Shown here in pieces: positions 23,049-34,107 of a stretch of 64,000 nt of DNA. A model generated the notes under the pieces. The model did not search any database, was not told the origin of the DNA, and saw nothing but the letters and a program-made list of their open reading frames with translations. The translations under genes were made by a program, and so were the position numbers. Position 1 is the stretch's first letter. Each line of letters begins with the position of its first letter. Origin of the DNA: Siphonodentalium dalli (taxonomy: Eukaryota; Mollusca; Scaphopoda; Gadilida; Siphonodentaliidae); assembly GCA_032622095.1 (NCBI GenBank), contig CP136065.1:92325343-92389342 (forward strand), written 5' to 3'.

Positions 23049-23560
23049 CAGGGTTCGCGCTGCCACTTGCCAAATTTGCCAATGGCAAAAATAATTAACA
23101 TTTGGCAAAAAATATTTTCATTTGGCAAAAGTTTTGGCAAGTCACTTTTCAATTCCTCAAGAAATTTGAAAAATATTGGCCGACCAATACCATTCAATAT
23201 AATTCTATTAGTGGTGTTTTATACGGTTTAGGAAAAGTTAACACCTTTATTAAGATGCAGTTAATCTGATAGCCTTAGCATTGATGGATGAGGGATTACC
23301 AGTATTTAGTGCGGTGGTGGTGTCTACATAGCTAATCCACTTGTAATGTGCCCGTCTGATAAAGCAACCCCAAGTTCTACAATTTTATTGTTCGGTGATT
23401 GGTTTATTGTTGTATGATAAACCACAACATAAGACTCAATGTTGCAGAAAATGATACTATTAGGGATAGCATTTGGCAACTTCTAATAGAATTTGGCAAA
23501 AAATATTTTCATTTGGCAAATTATTTGGCAAGAGTAAATTTTGGTACAGCGCGGACCCTG
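23049..23560. mobile_element. hAT-like MITE with exact 8-bp TSD and empty site
   Basis: A 512-bp element, CAGGGTTCGCGCTG...CAGCGCGGACCCTG, bracketed by GGCTCGGT at 23041-23048 and 23561-23568. Inside, ATTTGGCAAAAAATATTTTC occurs twice in direct orientation near both ends. The paralogous segment at 24400-24430 reads GTTTAGAGAGGCGCTCGGTT without the element. Confidence 0.93.
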
Positions 23561-23599
23561 GGCTCGGTTTAATCATAGAAAATCATCATGAAATTTAGA

Positions 23600-23857
23600 T
23601 TAACCCTTCCATGACTGGAGCTTCCTGAAATTTTGTGAAAACCCTGTGCCAATGCCTTCTCTTATATATGCGAGTCTCCCATAGGGAGCCTCGCATATAT
23701 AAGAGAATACTTTGGCCTAACAATATTTACCTTGACAGCCAGTGCTTTCTCTTATATATGTGAGGTTCCCTATGGGAGACTTGCATATAGAAGAGAATGC
23801 ACTGCATGGCACAGGATCTTAATGCTGCACCAGTGCAACTCCCCGTCATGAAAGGGT
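23600..23857. mobile_element. MITE family C copy
   Basis: Left end TTAACCCTTCCATGACTGGA; two hairpin cassettes; right end GCAACTCCCCGTCATGAAAG followed by GGTAAG, where the TTAA has lost a base. It separates the two copies of the duplicated segment. Confidence 0.85.
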
Positions 23858-23869
23858 AAGATCTATACA

Positions 23870-24440
23870 ATACACAGAGCCCACTAACAACAGGTGAGTA
23901 AACACTGACATGAATATAAGTTTCACTGATTGTCTGGTCAAACTGACTAATCCTCAAATGATCCTGTACAATTTATTAAGTACACTTTTTACTTTGATGT
24001 CAAATGTGATAAGCTGGATGAATCTAAGGAAAGAGCACAGCAGAACTGAAGCTAGGTTTTAGCATCTAAAGCTTGGAAGCAGTATCTGCATTCTGGCTGT
24101 ATACCTGACAAACATAGGGAAATAAAGAAGTTTAACCTGCAATAGTCACTGTGGGTCATTAATGTGGTATTCCACCACAAAACTAACGAACAATGGTGGT
24201 TACTGTTAACATAGACCAGACATTTTATTGTGTAATTTTGTCACAAATAAACGTTAATTAGACTCATTATCGCTTATAACTATGGAATAGTCACTGTGGG
24301 TCATTAATGTGGTATTCCACCACAAAACTATTTTTCCATTTAATTCTATAAGGAAGGCAAAACCTCTGCAAACTGAACACTCTTTGAGCTGATCTTTTTG
24401 TTTGGTTTAGAGAGGCGCTCGGTTTAATTACCATACTCGT
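23870..24440. repeat. Duplicated segment, copy 2
   Basis: Collinear with 22540-23590 but free of MITE B and the hAT-like insertion. Within it a ~45-bp motif (AATAGTCACTGTGGGTCATT then AATGTGGTATTCCACCAC) occurs twice, at ~24142 and ~24287. Confidence 0.85.
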
Positions 24441-24604
24441 ATTTAAATTGGCGCAGTAATATTTTTCGCTCAGTTTTGAATTCACACACTTTGAATTCGC
24501 GCACCATGCTGCGAAAATTCAAAACCGACAAATATATTTTCGTAAAAGACTTGTATCTGGTGACAGTTTCAGTTCTAAAGGTTCCTGGTGCTACAAGTCT
24601 ATAT

Positions 24605-24735
24605 TTAACCCTTTGAGTGCCAGGTCTATTTTTGTATCAATGAATATACCCTGTGCCAATGCATTCTCTTATATATGCGAGTCGACCATAGGTCGCCTCG
24701 CATATATAAGAGAATGCATTGGCCTAACAATGTTT
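24605..24735. mobile_element. TTAA element fragment with hairpin cassette
   Basis: TTAACCCTTTGAGTGCCAGG, then the cassette GCCAATGCATTCTCTTATAT with its mirror and GGCCTAACAATGTTTT. Its terminus differs from family C although the cassette is the same. The right end is not resolved. Confidence 0.65.
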
Positions 24736-25674
24736 TTTTTTACAATTTTTGACAATTTTAATAATTTATTCTTATATTCTTTAACAGACTTATTTTGTAG
24801 GTTTAGAGCCGATGAGATCGGCCCCTAGTAGCTCTTTGAATCACATTGAATTCACATTAATTTTGATAAATGGCCACATTACTTGAATCGCACCATCTGC
24901 CATGGTTGTATGCAATTTGCACTTTAGCAGGCACATAGTCATAAACCTTGAGAAAAATAAAGGAACCTTGAGCTAAGAAATGACATGGTCATATTTCAAT
25001 TTGTCATATATATTTATATAACAAAATATCTCAATAACAACTTGAATAAATAACAATTCATGAAATAACATGGTTTAAGACCAAGCATGATGAACATTGA
25101 CATTGAGTTGATTGTAACTGCATTAACATTTTGCTGAGAAGATGGGCAGTTATATGCTCCAAACAATCATTCTAATATTCAAATGCATGGTTATATAATG
25201 AATGATCTTGAGTAAAACAAGTAAAACCACATTTGCGTAGGTTGTTGACTTTGAGAAAATCTTTATTTCAAATAGTTGGGTTGACAATACATGTATTTAA
25301 CTCAGGTTGTATGACCACAGTGTCACTCCAGTGTTGTAGATATGGAGATGTGGTTTCACCTCCCTTCGTCGTGGAATATGTATATATCTTACAAGCATTG
25401 CAACATCAAAGATGTTACCATGAATTGCATATGCCCACATATAAATATAATTGTCTATTCAGTCCAACCTTCCGTAATGTACGTGTGTATGTAACTCATA
25501 CACATGTACAGCCCTCTGAATTTCCCAGTTGTTTGGTATAAACCAAAAGCAAAATTAGTGCAGATGAAGAAACTCTTATTGTATATGAATGTGAAAAAAA
25601 TAAAAATCCTCAATTTTTTAAGGTGCCTTGACTCAGGAATTGAGAGCACCGCATAAGCAAAGAAATTGTTTCTT
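24736..25674. other. Gene-free stretch
   Basis: No recognised repeat. The longest open frame (102 codons near 25233) has no recognisable domain and atypical composition, so it is not called. Confidence 0.45.
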
Positions 25675-25936
25675 TTAACCCTTTCATTATGGGAGCTGCA
25701 CTGCTGCAGCATTAAAGATCCTGTGCCAGTGCATTCTCTTACACATGTGAGTCTCCATTAGGGAGCCTGGCATATATAAGAGAATGCAGTGGCTTACAAG
25801 GTCAAGGTAAATATTATTCGGCCAATGTTTTCTCTTATTTATGCAAGGCTGGAGACTCGCATACTTATTATGTAAGAGAATGCATTGGCACAGGATTTTC
25901 GCTAAATTTCAGGAAGCTCCAGTCATGGAAGGTTAA
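25675..25936. mobile_element. MITE family C copy, both TTAA ends
   Basis: TTAACCCTTTCATTATGGGA at the left; GCTCCAGTCATGGAAGG and TTAA at the right; two hairpin cassettes between. Length is 262 bp including the TTAA ends. Confidence 0.88.
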
Positions 25937-26001
25937 ATTTCACCATTTTCTCACCATCTTGCAGGTTCTGCAGTCTGCCCAAATTAAGAGAATATATCAG
26001 G

Positions 26002-26144
26002 TACAGTAATGCCCTAAATAATCGACTCCTTAATCACAGCAGAATTATGATGAATGGCAACAAGCCATATTTTCGACTAAATCCTGAAAAATTACCCATA
26101 ATTCTGCTGTGGTTAAGGAGTCGATTATATAGGGCATCACTGTA
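26002..26144. mobile_element. MITE family B, centre-deleted
   Basis: TA-CAGTAATGCCCTAAATAA at the left, GGGCATCACTG-TA at the right, 139 bp between. The left arm stops at CAGAATTAT and resumes at GATGAATGGCAACAAGCC. Confidence 0.88.
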
Positions 26145-26281
26145 TATGCCAATATTTCACACTGATGTGCTAACTTACTCACAATAACATATTCCTCCAA
26201 CCACAATATAAAGAAAAATAATTTTCACAATATTTACAAAATGGGGGTGGGGAGACACACAATGCTTGGCGTTGCACTTGT

Positions 26282-26940
26282 TTAACCTTTCCATGACTGG
26301 AGCTTCCTGAAATTTTGTGAAAACCTTGTGCCAATGCATTCTCTTATATATGCGAGCCTCGTATAAATAAGAGAATATATTGGCCTAACAATATTTATCT
26401 TCACCTTGTACAGTAAGCCAGTGCATTCTCTTATATATGTGAGGATCCCTATGGGAGACTCGCATATATAAGGGAATGCACTGGCACAGGGTCTTTAACC
26501 CTTTACCCAACAGAACGGCCCTGTGCCAATGCATTCTCTTATATATGCGAGTCGACCTCGCATATATAAGAGAATGCATTGGCTTAACACATATTAAAAA
26601 TGATAAAATTGTCAAAGAATGTAGAAAAATATTATAATTTTTAAAATTATAAATTATAAAATTGTTAAAGAATGTAAGAAAAAATGGTAAAAAGTGTCAA
26701 TGCATTCTCTTATATATGCGAGGCGACCTATGGTCTCGCATATATAAGAGAATGCATTGGCACAGGGCATAACTGTAACCATCACAATGTGGTCAATGAA
26801 CCGGTTCCAATGATATCCATATTTGTATGGTGTTATTGAGACAGACCGAAGATATTTTAGGCTGTTGAAGCTTTATTTGGCCGGTTTTGGCCGTTTTGTT
26901 GGGTAAAGGGTTAATGCTGCACCAGCACAGCTCCCATTAA
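26282..26940. mobile_element. MITE family C interrupted by TTAA element D
   Basis: Left part TTAACCTTTCCATGACTGGA through GGCACAGGGTCTTTAA. Right remnant TTAATGCTGCACCAGCACAG then CTCCCATTAA. The final TCATGAAAGGG terminus has been lost next to 26941. Confidence 0.88.
26499..26910. mobile_element. TTAA-flanked element D (piggyBac-like MITE)
   Basis: A 412-bp element, CCCTTTACCCAACAGAACGG at the left and CCGTTTTGTTGGGTAAAGGG at the right (22-bp TIR with one mismatch), flanked by TTAA at 26495-26498 and 26911-26914. It carries two hairpin cassettes of the same type as family C (26523-26585 and 26698-26765), although its termini differ. Confidence 0.92.
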
Positions 26941-27190
26941 ACATTCCCCCATTCAGTTATAAAAGCATATATTGGAAATTGGAATGTCCATTATTTATTT
27001 GGAGGGGTGTTCAGGAAAAATGAACAGACGACGGACAGGTGAGAAGATAATAGAAGTACAGAAGGATTCATTTTCATTAGAGGGAAATGTTCAGATAATA
27101 AATTTGGTCATTTGTTAAACTTATTATTTTAACATTTCCAAAGGGAACTATTAAATGGTCAATTACTATTTAGTATAGAAAGGGTTGAAC
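26941..27190. repeat. Uninterrupted relative of the foldback host repeat
   Basis: CCCATTCAGTTATAAAAGC, TATTTGGAGGGGTGTTCAGG, GTTCAGATAATAAATTTGG and TTTAGTATAGAAAGGGTT follow the order of 15620-15680 plus 19612-19800, without the 3.9-kb foldback between. It is the best available empty-site paralogue. Confidence 0.82.
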
Positions 27191-28490
27191 AAGAAAGCTT
27201 TACTTACCGGTACAGTGAGTACCACACAGGGAGACTTCTTAGTGATCTGTTACTTGATGCAAAAGATCGTAACCTTGTGTATCAGTGATTTACAGTGGAC
27301 AGCAAACAAGCAGGACATTACAGCAGGTCGCGTGACAAAACCAAATCCTATTTGCTGATACGTGATAGGCTCAGAAAAATTAACGCAGCAAATAAATCAC
27401 ATGGATGTCAAACAACGTGATGGATGAGAAAGCCCAAGTTCAAAGGTAAAAGCAGTGGTCAGTGTAAACATATAAACCGTGTGGTAGTACTTAACCCTCG
27501 GGCTGGACAAATTTTAAGACTTTATAATTGAAACTTACATTACTAATAGGACAATATTCAAAAGAAGACTGTAGCTAAATCCAACAATGTATAGACTAGG
27601 CTACACTTTAATAAATGGTTGGTTTCTGCTCGCCCCAACCAACTGCTTTAATGCTGCCAACTCCAATTATTGAAATGAGGTTTTTGTTTTATTTTTTTAA
27701 TTATTATTTTTTTATTTTTTTTTATTTTATAAAGCTAGTCATACTTATTCATCAACTGGCAATTTATGGATGCAACTATCATACATGTATTAAATGTGTT
27801 GCAAATATACAATTGAAATTGTGTCAAATATACCTATTTTGAATGGAAAGCAATGGTCACTTTTATGAGTTGTCATGACAGGTGCTGCTGTAATTGTGAC
27901 AAGAAGTGTAATTTTATTGAAAGAATGTTGTGAGAGCATATGCATACACTAGAAATTATCGAACAATGATGTTCGGTTATGTTGAACGACAATGAGATCA
28001 GATTTCAGTATATTTTAAGACAACAACAAAAATCGCCATTTGTTCAACTAGTAAAACTGGTAAAATCCAACAATTGCCTGACAAGTATTAACTAAAGTTC
28101 AATGTTGTTATGTCACTGTTCAAAGCAAGTTCACCACCCAGAGTATTCTCTGCCAAGGTAGCTTTCCGCTGAGGTTTATTATTTTTCTGATGTGGCTTAA
28201 TTCGAAAGATGTCTTTATGTGGCCTGTGATGACTGAATAAAACCTGCACCAATACCAAAAATTGTTGAAATTGGTTCATATTTGCATGAGTTATCAAGTC
28301 GGACAGACCAACATAAATTTTCAAAACATTCCTGCAACAAACGTGGGCTGCAGGGTGTGCCAATGGATTTAAATGTAAAATCCATATAAAGTTTGGTGAT
28401 GATCGGATGAGGGATGTGGTCTGTACTCTGTAGGGTGTGTTGAAAGATTTAGTCATGCAAAGAGTAAAATAAATTTTCACACTAAGTCCC
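27191..28490. other. Gene-free stretch
   Basis: A T-rich run lies at 27680-27735. A minus-strand open frame of 134 codons (28088-28492) abuts the end of the satellite element at 28496, but its composition and repeat context argue against a gene. Nothing else recognised. Confidence 0.45.
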
Positions 28491-28495
28491 ATTAC

Positions 28496-29727
28496 ACAAT
28501 GAAAGTGTCAATGACACTGTAGCTCAACTTGGAAAGGGAATAATTTCATGTGTTACAGTTAATGGAGTGATTAGCAATGTGGAAAGTTGAAAGGCCTAGT
28601 TATGCAAAGAGTAAAATCCAAGATGGCCACTGGCAGCCATGTTTTTTTTGCCGAATGACCCCAAAAAGACTCGTTCCCATTTACATGTCAATATTAACAT
28701 TAACAAATTTCATGATGGTCAGATGAACAGTACAACCTGTAGCCCGTGCTAAGGCCAAACAAAAAAAGGGTTTTGGTTCTCGGGCAATTTTTTTTTCAAA
28801 TCAATGAGGGAGGGAGGGTTTTATTTTTATTTTTTCTGCACGTAGTAAGCATGGACAAAGATTCCTTCCTCTGTCTAGTAATAATCAGAAATGTAGAGGG
28901 AACTGTTATGCATATAAACTCATTTAATCTTATATAAAAATGACATTGTACTACCAGTGTATGACTGGGATTACCTAACATTATATATTGCCCCTGACAT
29001 TAACTACTGTTATTTTTGTCTAAAAACTGATACCTCCCCATTCTAATATGTGATCCTGAATTTAGTCCTGTGCCTTTCAATTGTATGGAGTTACACTGAG
29101 TGTAAGTTAGTTCACAATGACTAATTGTAAGAAGAGCATGAGGATCAGCTGATCATTTTCTTAATTGTAGTCATCTACTTAATGTTGTAAGCCTGCAAGT
29201 CACTTTTTAACACATTACATGTTAGAGCTCAATGCACACTAATATTCAACACATATGTACTATGGACATGTTTATATAATCAAATTTTTTTTTCTTTCTT
29301 TTTTTTTCCGTGAGTTTTGTTTGTCATAACATCAGGCATTTGCAATAAAAAGGCCTAATGCTGCCCTTTTTATTCAATGCGGCTGGGCCTGAGAACCAAA
29401 ACCTATTTTTTTGTTTTGGCCTAATAGATTGAATTTTGAAATCCAAGATGGCTGCTGGCGGCCATGTTTTTTGGCCCAATGACCCCAAAATGGCTCGTTC
29501 CCATCTACATGTCATTGTTAACATCCATGACAAATTCCATGAAGATCCGACCGAAGCTACGACCTGTAGCCCGTGCAGAAGGATTTAGTCATGCAAAGAG
29601 TAAAATCCAAGATGACTCGTTCCCATCTACATGTCAATATTAACATCCATGACAAATTTCATGATGATCAGAAGAGCAGTATGACCTGGAGACGGTGCTA
29701 GTGGCAATAGCTCAATCAAAGTACCCT
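28496..29727 (-). mobile_element. Satellite-cored hairpin-ended element, reverse copy
   Basis: Opens with AATGAAAGTGTCAATGACAC and TGTAGCTCAACTTGG, the mirror of 53470-53520. Reverse-oriented monomers (GATTTAGTCATGCAAAGAG, CCAAGATGGCCACTGGC) follow, and it ends near GGCAATAGCTCAATCAAAG, a decayed form of the terminal hairpin seen at 51553. A Harbinger-like element interrupts it. Confidence 0.8.
28753..29421. mobile_element. Harbinger-like MITE with TAA duplication
   Basis: A 669-bp element with ends GGCCAAACAAAAAAAGGG and CTATTTTTTTGTTTTGGCC. The TIR homology extends to ~35 bp (GTTTTGGTTCTC on both arms). It is bracketed by TAA at 28750-28752 and 29422-29424. A 3-bp TWA duplication with GG...CC ends fits PIF/Harbinger. 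The satellite around it reads CCCGTGCTAATGGATTGAA when intact. Confidence 0.87.
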
Positions 29728-29769
29728 GTTGGACAAAATAAGTGTCCATTGGCACCGCAGTGTATTTGC

Positions 29770-29950
29770 TGAACGGCAAGTACACCATAGCCGAAGAGTA
29801 CACCACAGCCAAACGACAACTACACCACGGCCGAAGGGCATGTACACCGTGGTCAGATTTCTGGTTTGTATTGTATTTTTTCAGTTTAATGAACGCACAC
29901 CGCGGCAACTACACCATGGACGAACGGCAAGTACACCACGGCCCAACTGT
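29770..29950 (+). repeat. 23-bp minisatellite, interrupted
   Basis: Units resembling AAGTACACCACGGCCGAACG occur about four times at 29777-29850 and three times at 29895-29945. An unrelated ~40-bp TTTCTGGTTTGTATTGTA segment separates them. Some open frames here are merely products of the repeat. Confidence 0.75.
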
Positions 29951-29959
29951 AGTTAGCCG

Positions 29960-30156
29960 GTGGAGCCACTGTTTGTTAAAACTGTTTCTCCATGTTGCTT
30001 CATTAACATACCGAAGATCAATAAAATCCGACTGAAGATGTCAAAGATATAGAGCTTCAAAATTGTCATGGATGAACAGAGGGACTCACGGATGGAGGGA
30101 CTCACGGATGGATGGAGCCAATTTCTACATACCCTGCCAAACTTAGTTTGCAGGGG
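29960..30156 (+). mobile_element. Terminal part of a hairpin-ended element
   Basis: Contains GGACTCACGGATGGATGG repeats followed by TTTCTACATACC and a strong hairpin at 30132-30156 (CCCTGCCAAACT stem with AGTTTGCAGGGG), then ATAATTA. This is the same end architecture as at 34074, 34475 and 46364. Confidence 0.7.
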
Positions 30157-30552
30157 ATAATTACTGTTTAATTGTTGCTCTTACAGCTATTTATATGGTT
30201 ATTAATGTTATTAAAGTTATGTTCCAGGAACAGTGTTCACAGAAATATTGGTACCTTGCCTATACTACACTAACGTTGTGGGAAATCACGTGGTTTCGAG
30301 TTGATGAGAGAGTATCACGCATTCAAAATGGCCCAGGCGATCGCAAGCGCAACCAGACGGTCTAGTGTTTTCAGTTAATTGCCGACTATTTTCTGTTGTC
30401 TTCTCCTTCTTTTCCATTATTTCAACCGTAAAAATGGAAGAAATAGCTCAGTTTACATTTTATTATAAATTATTGATACATGTACATGTAGTTTTTTTTT
30501 AAATCTTTTGATTTGCATGTACACTGTTTCAGTGTTTGTCAATTGTAAAGCC
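30157..30552. other. Gene-free stretch
   Basis: Apparently unique sequence with no recognised gene or repeat. TACATGTACATG near 30478 is a short palindrome. Confidence 0.4.
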
Positions 30553-31378
30553 TAAAAAAAAAAAGATGTTTGTTTCCGCTAACGAGCTGGAAACAAATAG
30601 GGACGGTAGACAGGCAAAACTTTTTTTTTATTAAATATTTTTATTTTTCTATATTTTTAACAATACGTGTATAATACTTGATATGAGCCCAAATAATGGA
30701 CTTCTTAGTCTCAAGGTGGTCAACCCATGGGATATAGAAACAAGAAACTCAGATTCAAAGTTACAGACGATATATATTTCTTCATAAGAATATTAAATGC
30801 ATTCCGTGTGTGGTGATTTCCATAGTATCATGTTCGATCTGTTATTCCACAATATCTCCATCACCGCAAACAAACTTGATATTGTTTATGTTGAATGCTG
30901 ACAACTCCTTAACTTTCATTTCAACATTTATGTCGAACGGCTGACTCAGCCGATGTACATGTATGGCACCTCACTTTAACCTTACTGAAGTCAGTCTTAT
31001 CCGGGTGGATTAAAAAGTAGAGTTCTTCAATTTCGGCTTCATTGTCTATCGATCTGATCTCTTTTTTGCTTCCGCAGTGGACACATTCGTTCAGATAGAT
31101 AGCCACAACAACATGCTGGCCTACGGAGGTAGCCATTGTTGTTGTTGCTGTGGTGTTAATTATGTTTACTTTCCAAAGCACGAGCTGTTTTCAATGGGAG
31201 ATACGAATCTATTTACAGTATCTGGGTATTTCCACCAGAAGCGACCGCCGTGCTTTTATCTCTGTTAAGTGCGTGAAACATTCACAGATACCATTAATCG
31301 ATCGCAATAAAAAGTTTATACTAGGCGCTTTTAAATAGGGTCGGTCGTGGTTAGCGGAAACAAACGTCTTTTTTTTTA
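30553..31378. mobile_element. TIR element with GTTTCCGCTAAC ends
   Basis: Left end poly-A then GATGTTTGTTTCCGCTAACG; right end GTTAGCGGAAACAAACGTC then poly-T, an inverted repeat of ~35 bp. AAATAGGG lies inside on both arms. A related single end (CCTTTGTTTCCGCTAAAGG) occurs at ~45040. An 86-codon minus-strand frame (30921-31181) contains two CxxC pairs, but no family is recognised. No clear TSD. Confidence 0.7.
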
Positions 31379-32079
31379 AGTGAAGGCCTTGCATTGTTCC
31401 CAGTATACGTAAATGCGCACGTTAAATTTAAGCGACTCAATATTCAAGACTCAGCAGATAATTCGGATGCATAACGTGCTGGAATATAACACTCAGCAGA
31501 TAGACGATTAGCAGGTTGGAAGCAATGAAGGAATAGCATAAAGGCGCAATGTTTTAGTTCTAAATATCAAGCTAAATTATAATAAAAGGTCAGCAGACCA
31601 CAGTGTCCCCCGAAAACATGGCAAGTCGATGCCGCTTTGTTAAAGAAATTTTAAAAAATGTTGAAAAGGGTTAATAACTCCGTAAAAAAAAAAAAATTCC
31701 GTCATCTATATACATGTTGCACATCTCCAATATGTGGGTAACAATACTCTGAAGTTTCAAATATCTACGATCAAAAATGTAGGAGGAGTTGATTACACCA
31801 TGAAGGTACCCTCATACAGAAAATTATAAAAAATGTTGAAATTTTCTAAGTCGAAAACACTGTCGAAAAGGGTTAATAACTCTGTCAAAAAATTATTTTT
31901 CTGTCATCTATATACATGTTGCACATCTTCAATATATGGGCAACAATATTCTGAAGTTTCAAATCTCTAGGATCAAAACTGTAGGAGGAGTTGATTACAC
32001 CATGAAGATACCCTCATACAGAAAATTATAAAAAATGTTGAAATTTTCTAAGCCGCAAAGGGTTAATAACTCTGTGAAC

Positions 32080-34107
32080 TAGAGGTGTGACTGTCCCAAT
32101 GGGACTACGGATACCCCCCTGTTTTTAAAATACTAAGATGTTTCACATGTCAGTAAACATTTAGTTAAAATAATAAAATAACAATTCCCATTGCAGGTGT
32201 ACAACCATAACCCTAATCTTAAACCTATTGACCGAAAAATATAGGAATAAAAGCTTGGACAAAATTATGTATGTTGCGAACAAAATTCTAAGTCGAAAAA
32301 GGGGAATAACTCCACACAAAAAATGTCGGACAGACGTCATAGTCGCAGGTGCACAGGTTCCCATGGTACTAAATATCAGTGCCAAGATTAAAAAACATTT
32401 ACCGAAAAATGTAGGAATAAAAGCTCGAACAAAATTATGCATGTTGCAAAAAAAGTTTCTAAGTCGAAAAAGGGGGATAACTCCACCAAAAAATGTCGGA
32501 CAGACGTCATAATCGCAGGTGCACAAGTTCCCATGGTACTAAATATTTGTGCCACATTTTAAAAAAATTGACCGAAAAATGTAGGAATAAAAGCTCGGAC
32601 AAAAGTATGCATGTTGCAAAAAAAGTTTCTAAGTCGAAAAAGGGGGATAACTCCACCAAAAAAAGTCCGACAGACGTCATAATCGCAGGCGCACAGGTTC
32701 CCATGGTCAGTGATGGCCTTATGAAAAATCTGCAGGGGCTAAAATTCGCCCTCGCCAAAATACATTGCAGGGGCTAAAATATTTTGCAGGGGCAATTTCT
32801 GTTTTATGGGGTATTTATGTTGTAACATATGAAATACAAGTAAATTGACATATGTCATATTGCATATAACTTATTATGTGGTAAGTGATAATATTTTAAT
32901 TTAATTAATTTATAATCATATATTAATTGTGAAATTATCAATGAATGTTGTATAACTTATTAATGTTTAATAAAGTACTTTTATAAATGTTATACCATGT
33001 CTTGCATATATGGTATTGTTGTGTTTGTTCCTTTATGCCTGATCCAAGTGACCTAATGGTTAACCAGAATCAATCAATCATTATAATATATTTATATAAT
33101 ATATTACATGCTGTTATACTGTATAATACATGTATGAGGTGACATCATGGTAAGATATTATTGTAAGTTAACCAGAATCAATCATTATGCCATGCATATA
33201 TTGTACATACATGTACATGATATGTTTGTGTTTGTTCCTTTATACCTGAGTGACCAAGTTACCTAACCAGAATCAATAATTATATCATGCATTTATTTGT
33301 TCTATACTTTTATCTATATAATCCATCGGTACATTCGCGGCTTCCGTACATTTGTGAAATTTCGTCCACTTCTATCGCGTCAAAACATACATTATTCCGT
33401 ACATTTCATAAATTAAATCACTTCTATGTTTGTATCATCTCATAACCCAACCGTGCTATTTATAAATCACTCATTTCATGTAATTAATAGCACGATATCG
33501 CGATATTTATTCTTTGTTTTCGTCACTTCATTCACCTCATTTGTTTACATGTCAGTGAGCACTGTTGCGCGATTGGCGGATTCCTTCGTAGCCCCACCCA
33601 TCGCTGTCAACAGCGCTCATCAAACTAACTTGTAGGTGAGGTATGATTTGTGGGTAGCACTGCACGTTCACAGTTAGGTCATGTAATCGTCAGTCTGTCA
33701 CAGTGGTGATGGGTGTGTAGCATGGTTTGACCTAATTAGATATACCGGTGGCAGCCGACTGTTAACATAGCATGTGTCTCCTGCTTCAAAGATGCGATGT
33801 CGCGTTGCCTTATATGTTTTCAAACGGATAACTCATCAACATTACGACAGCAAAAGTATGTTGGGTAGTGAATGTTGCGCAAGCGATATATCGCCCACGC
33901 CAAATTGAAATCACTCGCGCCATATTGCCAGGCCTGCATGGTGATTGATGTCTGTGCCAAGTTTCACGGAAATTGATAAAAAAAACGACTGAGAAAAACT
34001 CCGGACAAATTTGTGTCCACGGACGGACAACGGACGGACGGACAGACGGACGGACGGACGAGCTGACTCCAGTATACCCCCCCTAACTTCGTTGCGGGGG
34101 GTATAAC
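32080..34107 (+). mobile_element. Second hairpin-ended element nested in the first
   Basis: Starts TAGAGGTGTGACTGTCCC and ends with a hairpin at 34073-34105 (TATACCCCCC against GGGGGGTATA), preceded by an ACGG tetranucleotide tract. The core has about three ~178-bp monomers (GACCGAAAAATGTAGGAATA, AGTCGAAAAAGGGGGATAAC, GTCGGACAGACGTCATAATC). The host monomer is broken between AATAACTCTGT and TTCTGTCATCTATATACATG. Confidence 0.8.
32710..33936. mobile_element. Innermost insertion, probable 8-bp TSD
   Basis: It interrupts a monomer that normally reads CCCATGGTACTAAATATCAG. The flanks CATGGTCA (32702-32709) and CATGGTGA (33937-33944) match at 7 of 8 positions. Inside, TTGCAGGGGCTAAAAT repeats lie near the left and CGCCCACGCCAAATTG near the right. 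Class uncertain; no coding frame recognised. Confidence 0.6.

Larger units (their letters stand above)
22540..23590. repeat. Duplicated segment, copy 1 (with two insertions)
   Basis: Shares with 23870-24440 the blocks AAAAGTTTCACTGATTGTC, CAAATGATCCTGTACAATTT, CATAGGGAAATAAAG and CTCTTTGAGCTGATCTTT in the same order. Copy 1 additionally holds MITE B (22790-22906) and a hAT-like element (23049-23560), both absent from copy 2. Confidence 0.85.

Noticed and set aside
23049-23560. Coding potential in TTTGGCAAAA-rich sequence
   Set aside because: The repeats are short AT-rich direct motifs inside a MITE, with stops in all frames.
28088-28492. 134-codon minus-strand frame
   Set aside because: It abuts the end of a satellite-cored element, has no recognisable domain and no partner exons.
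30921-31181. 86-codon frame with two CxxC pairs, considered as a transposase zinc finger
   Set aside because: Too short, no DDE-type or dimerisation region nearby, and no family recognised. Kept only as a remark on the TIR element.
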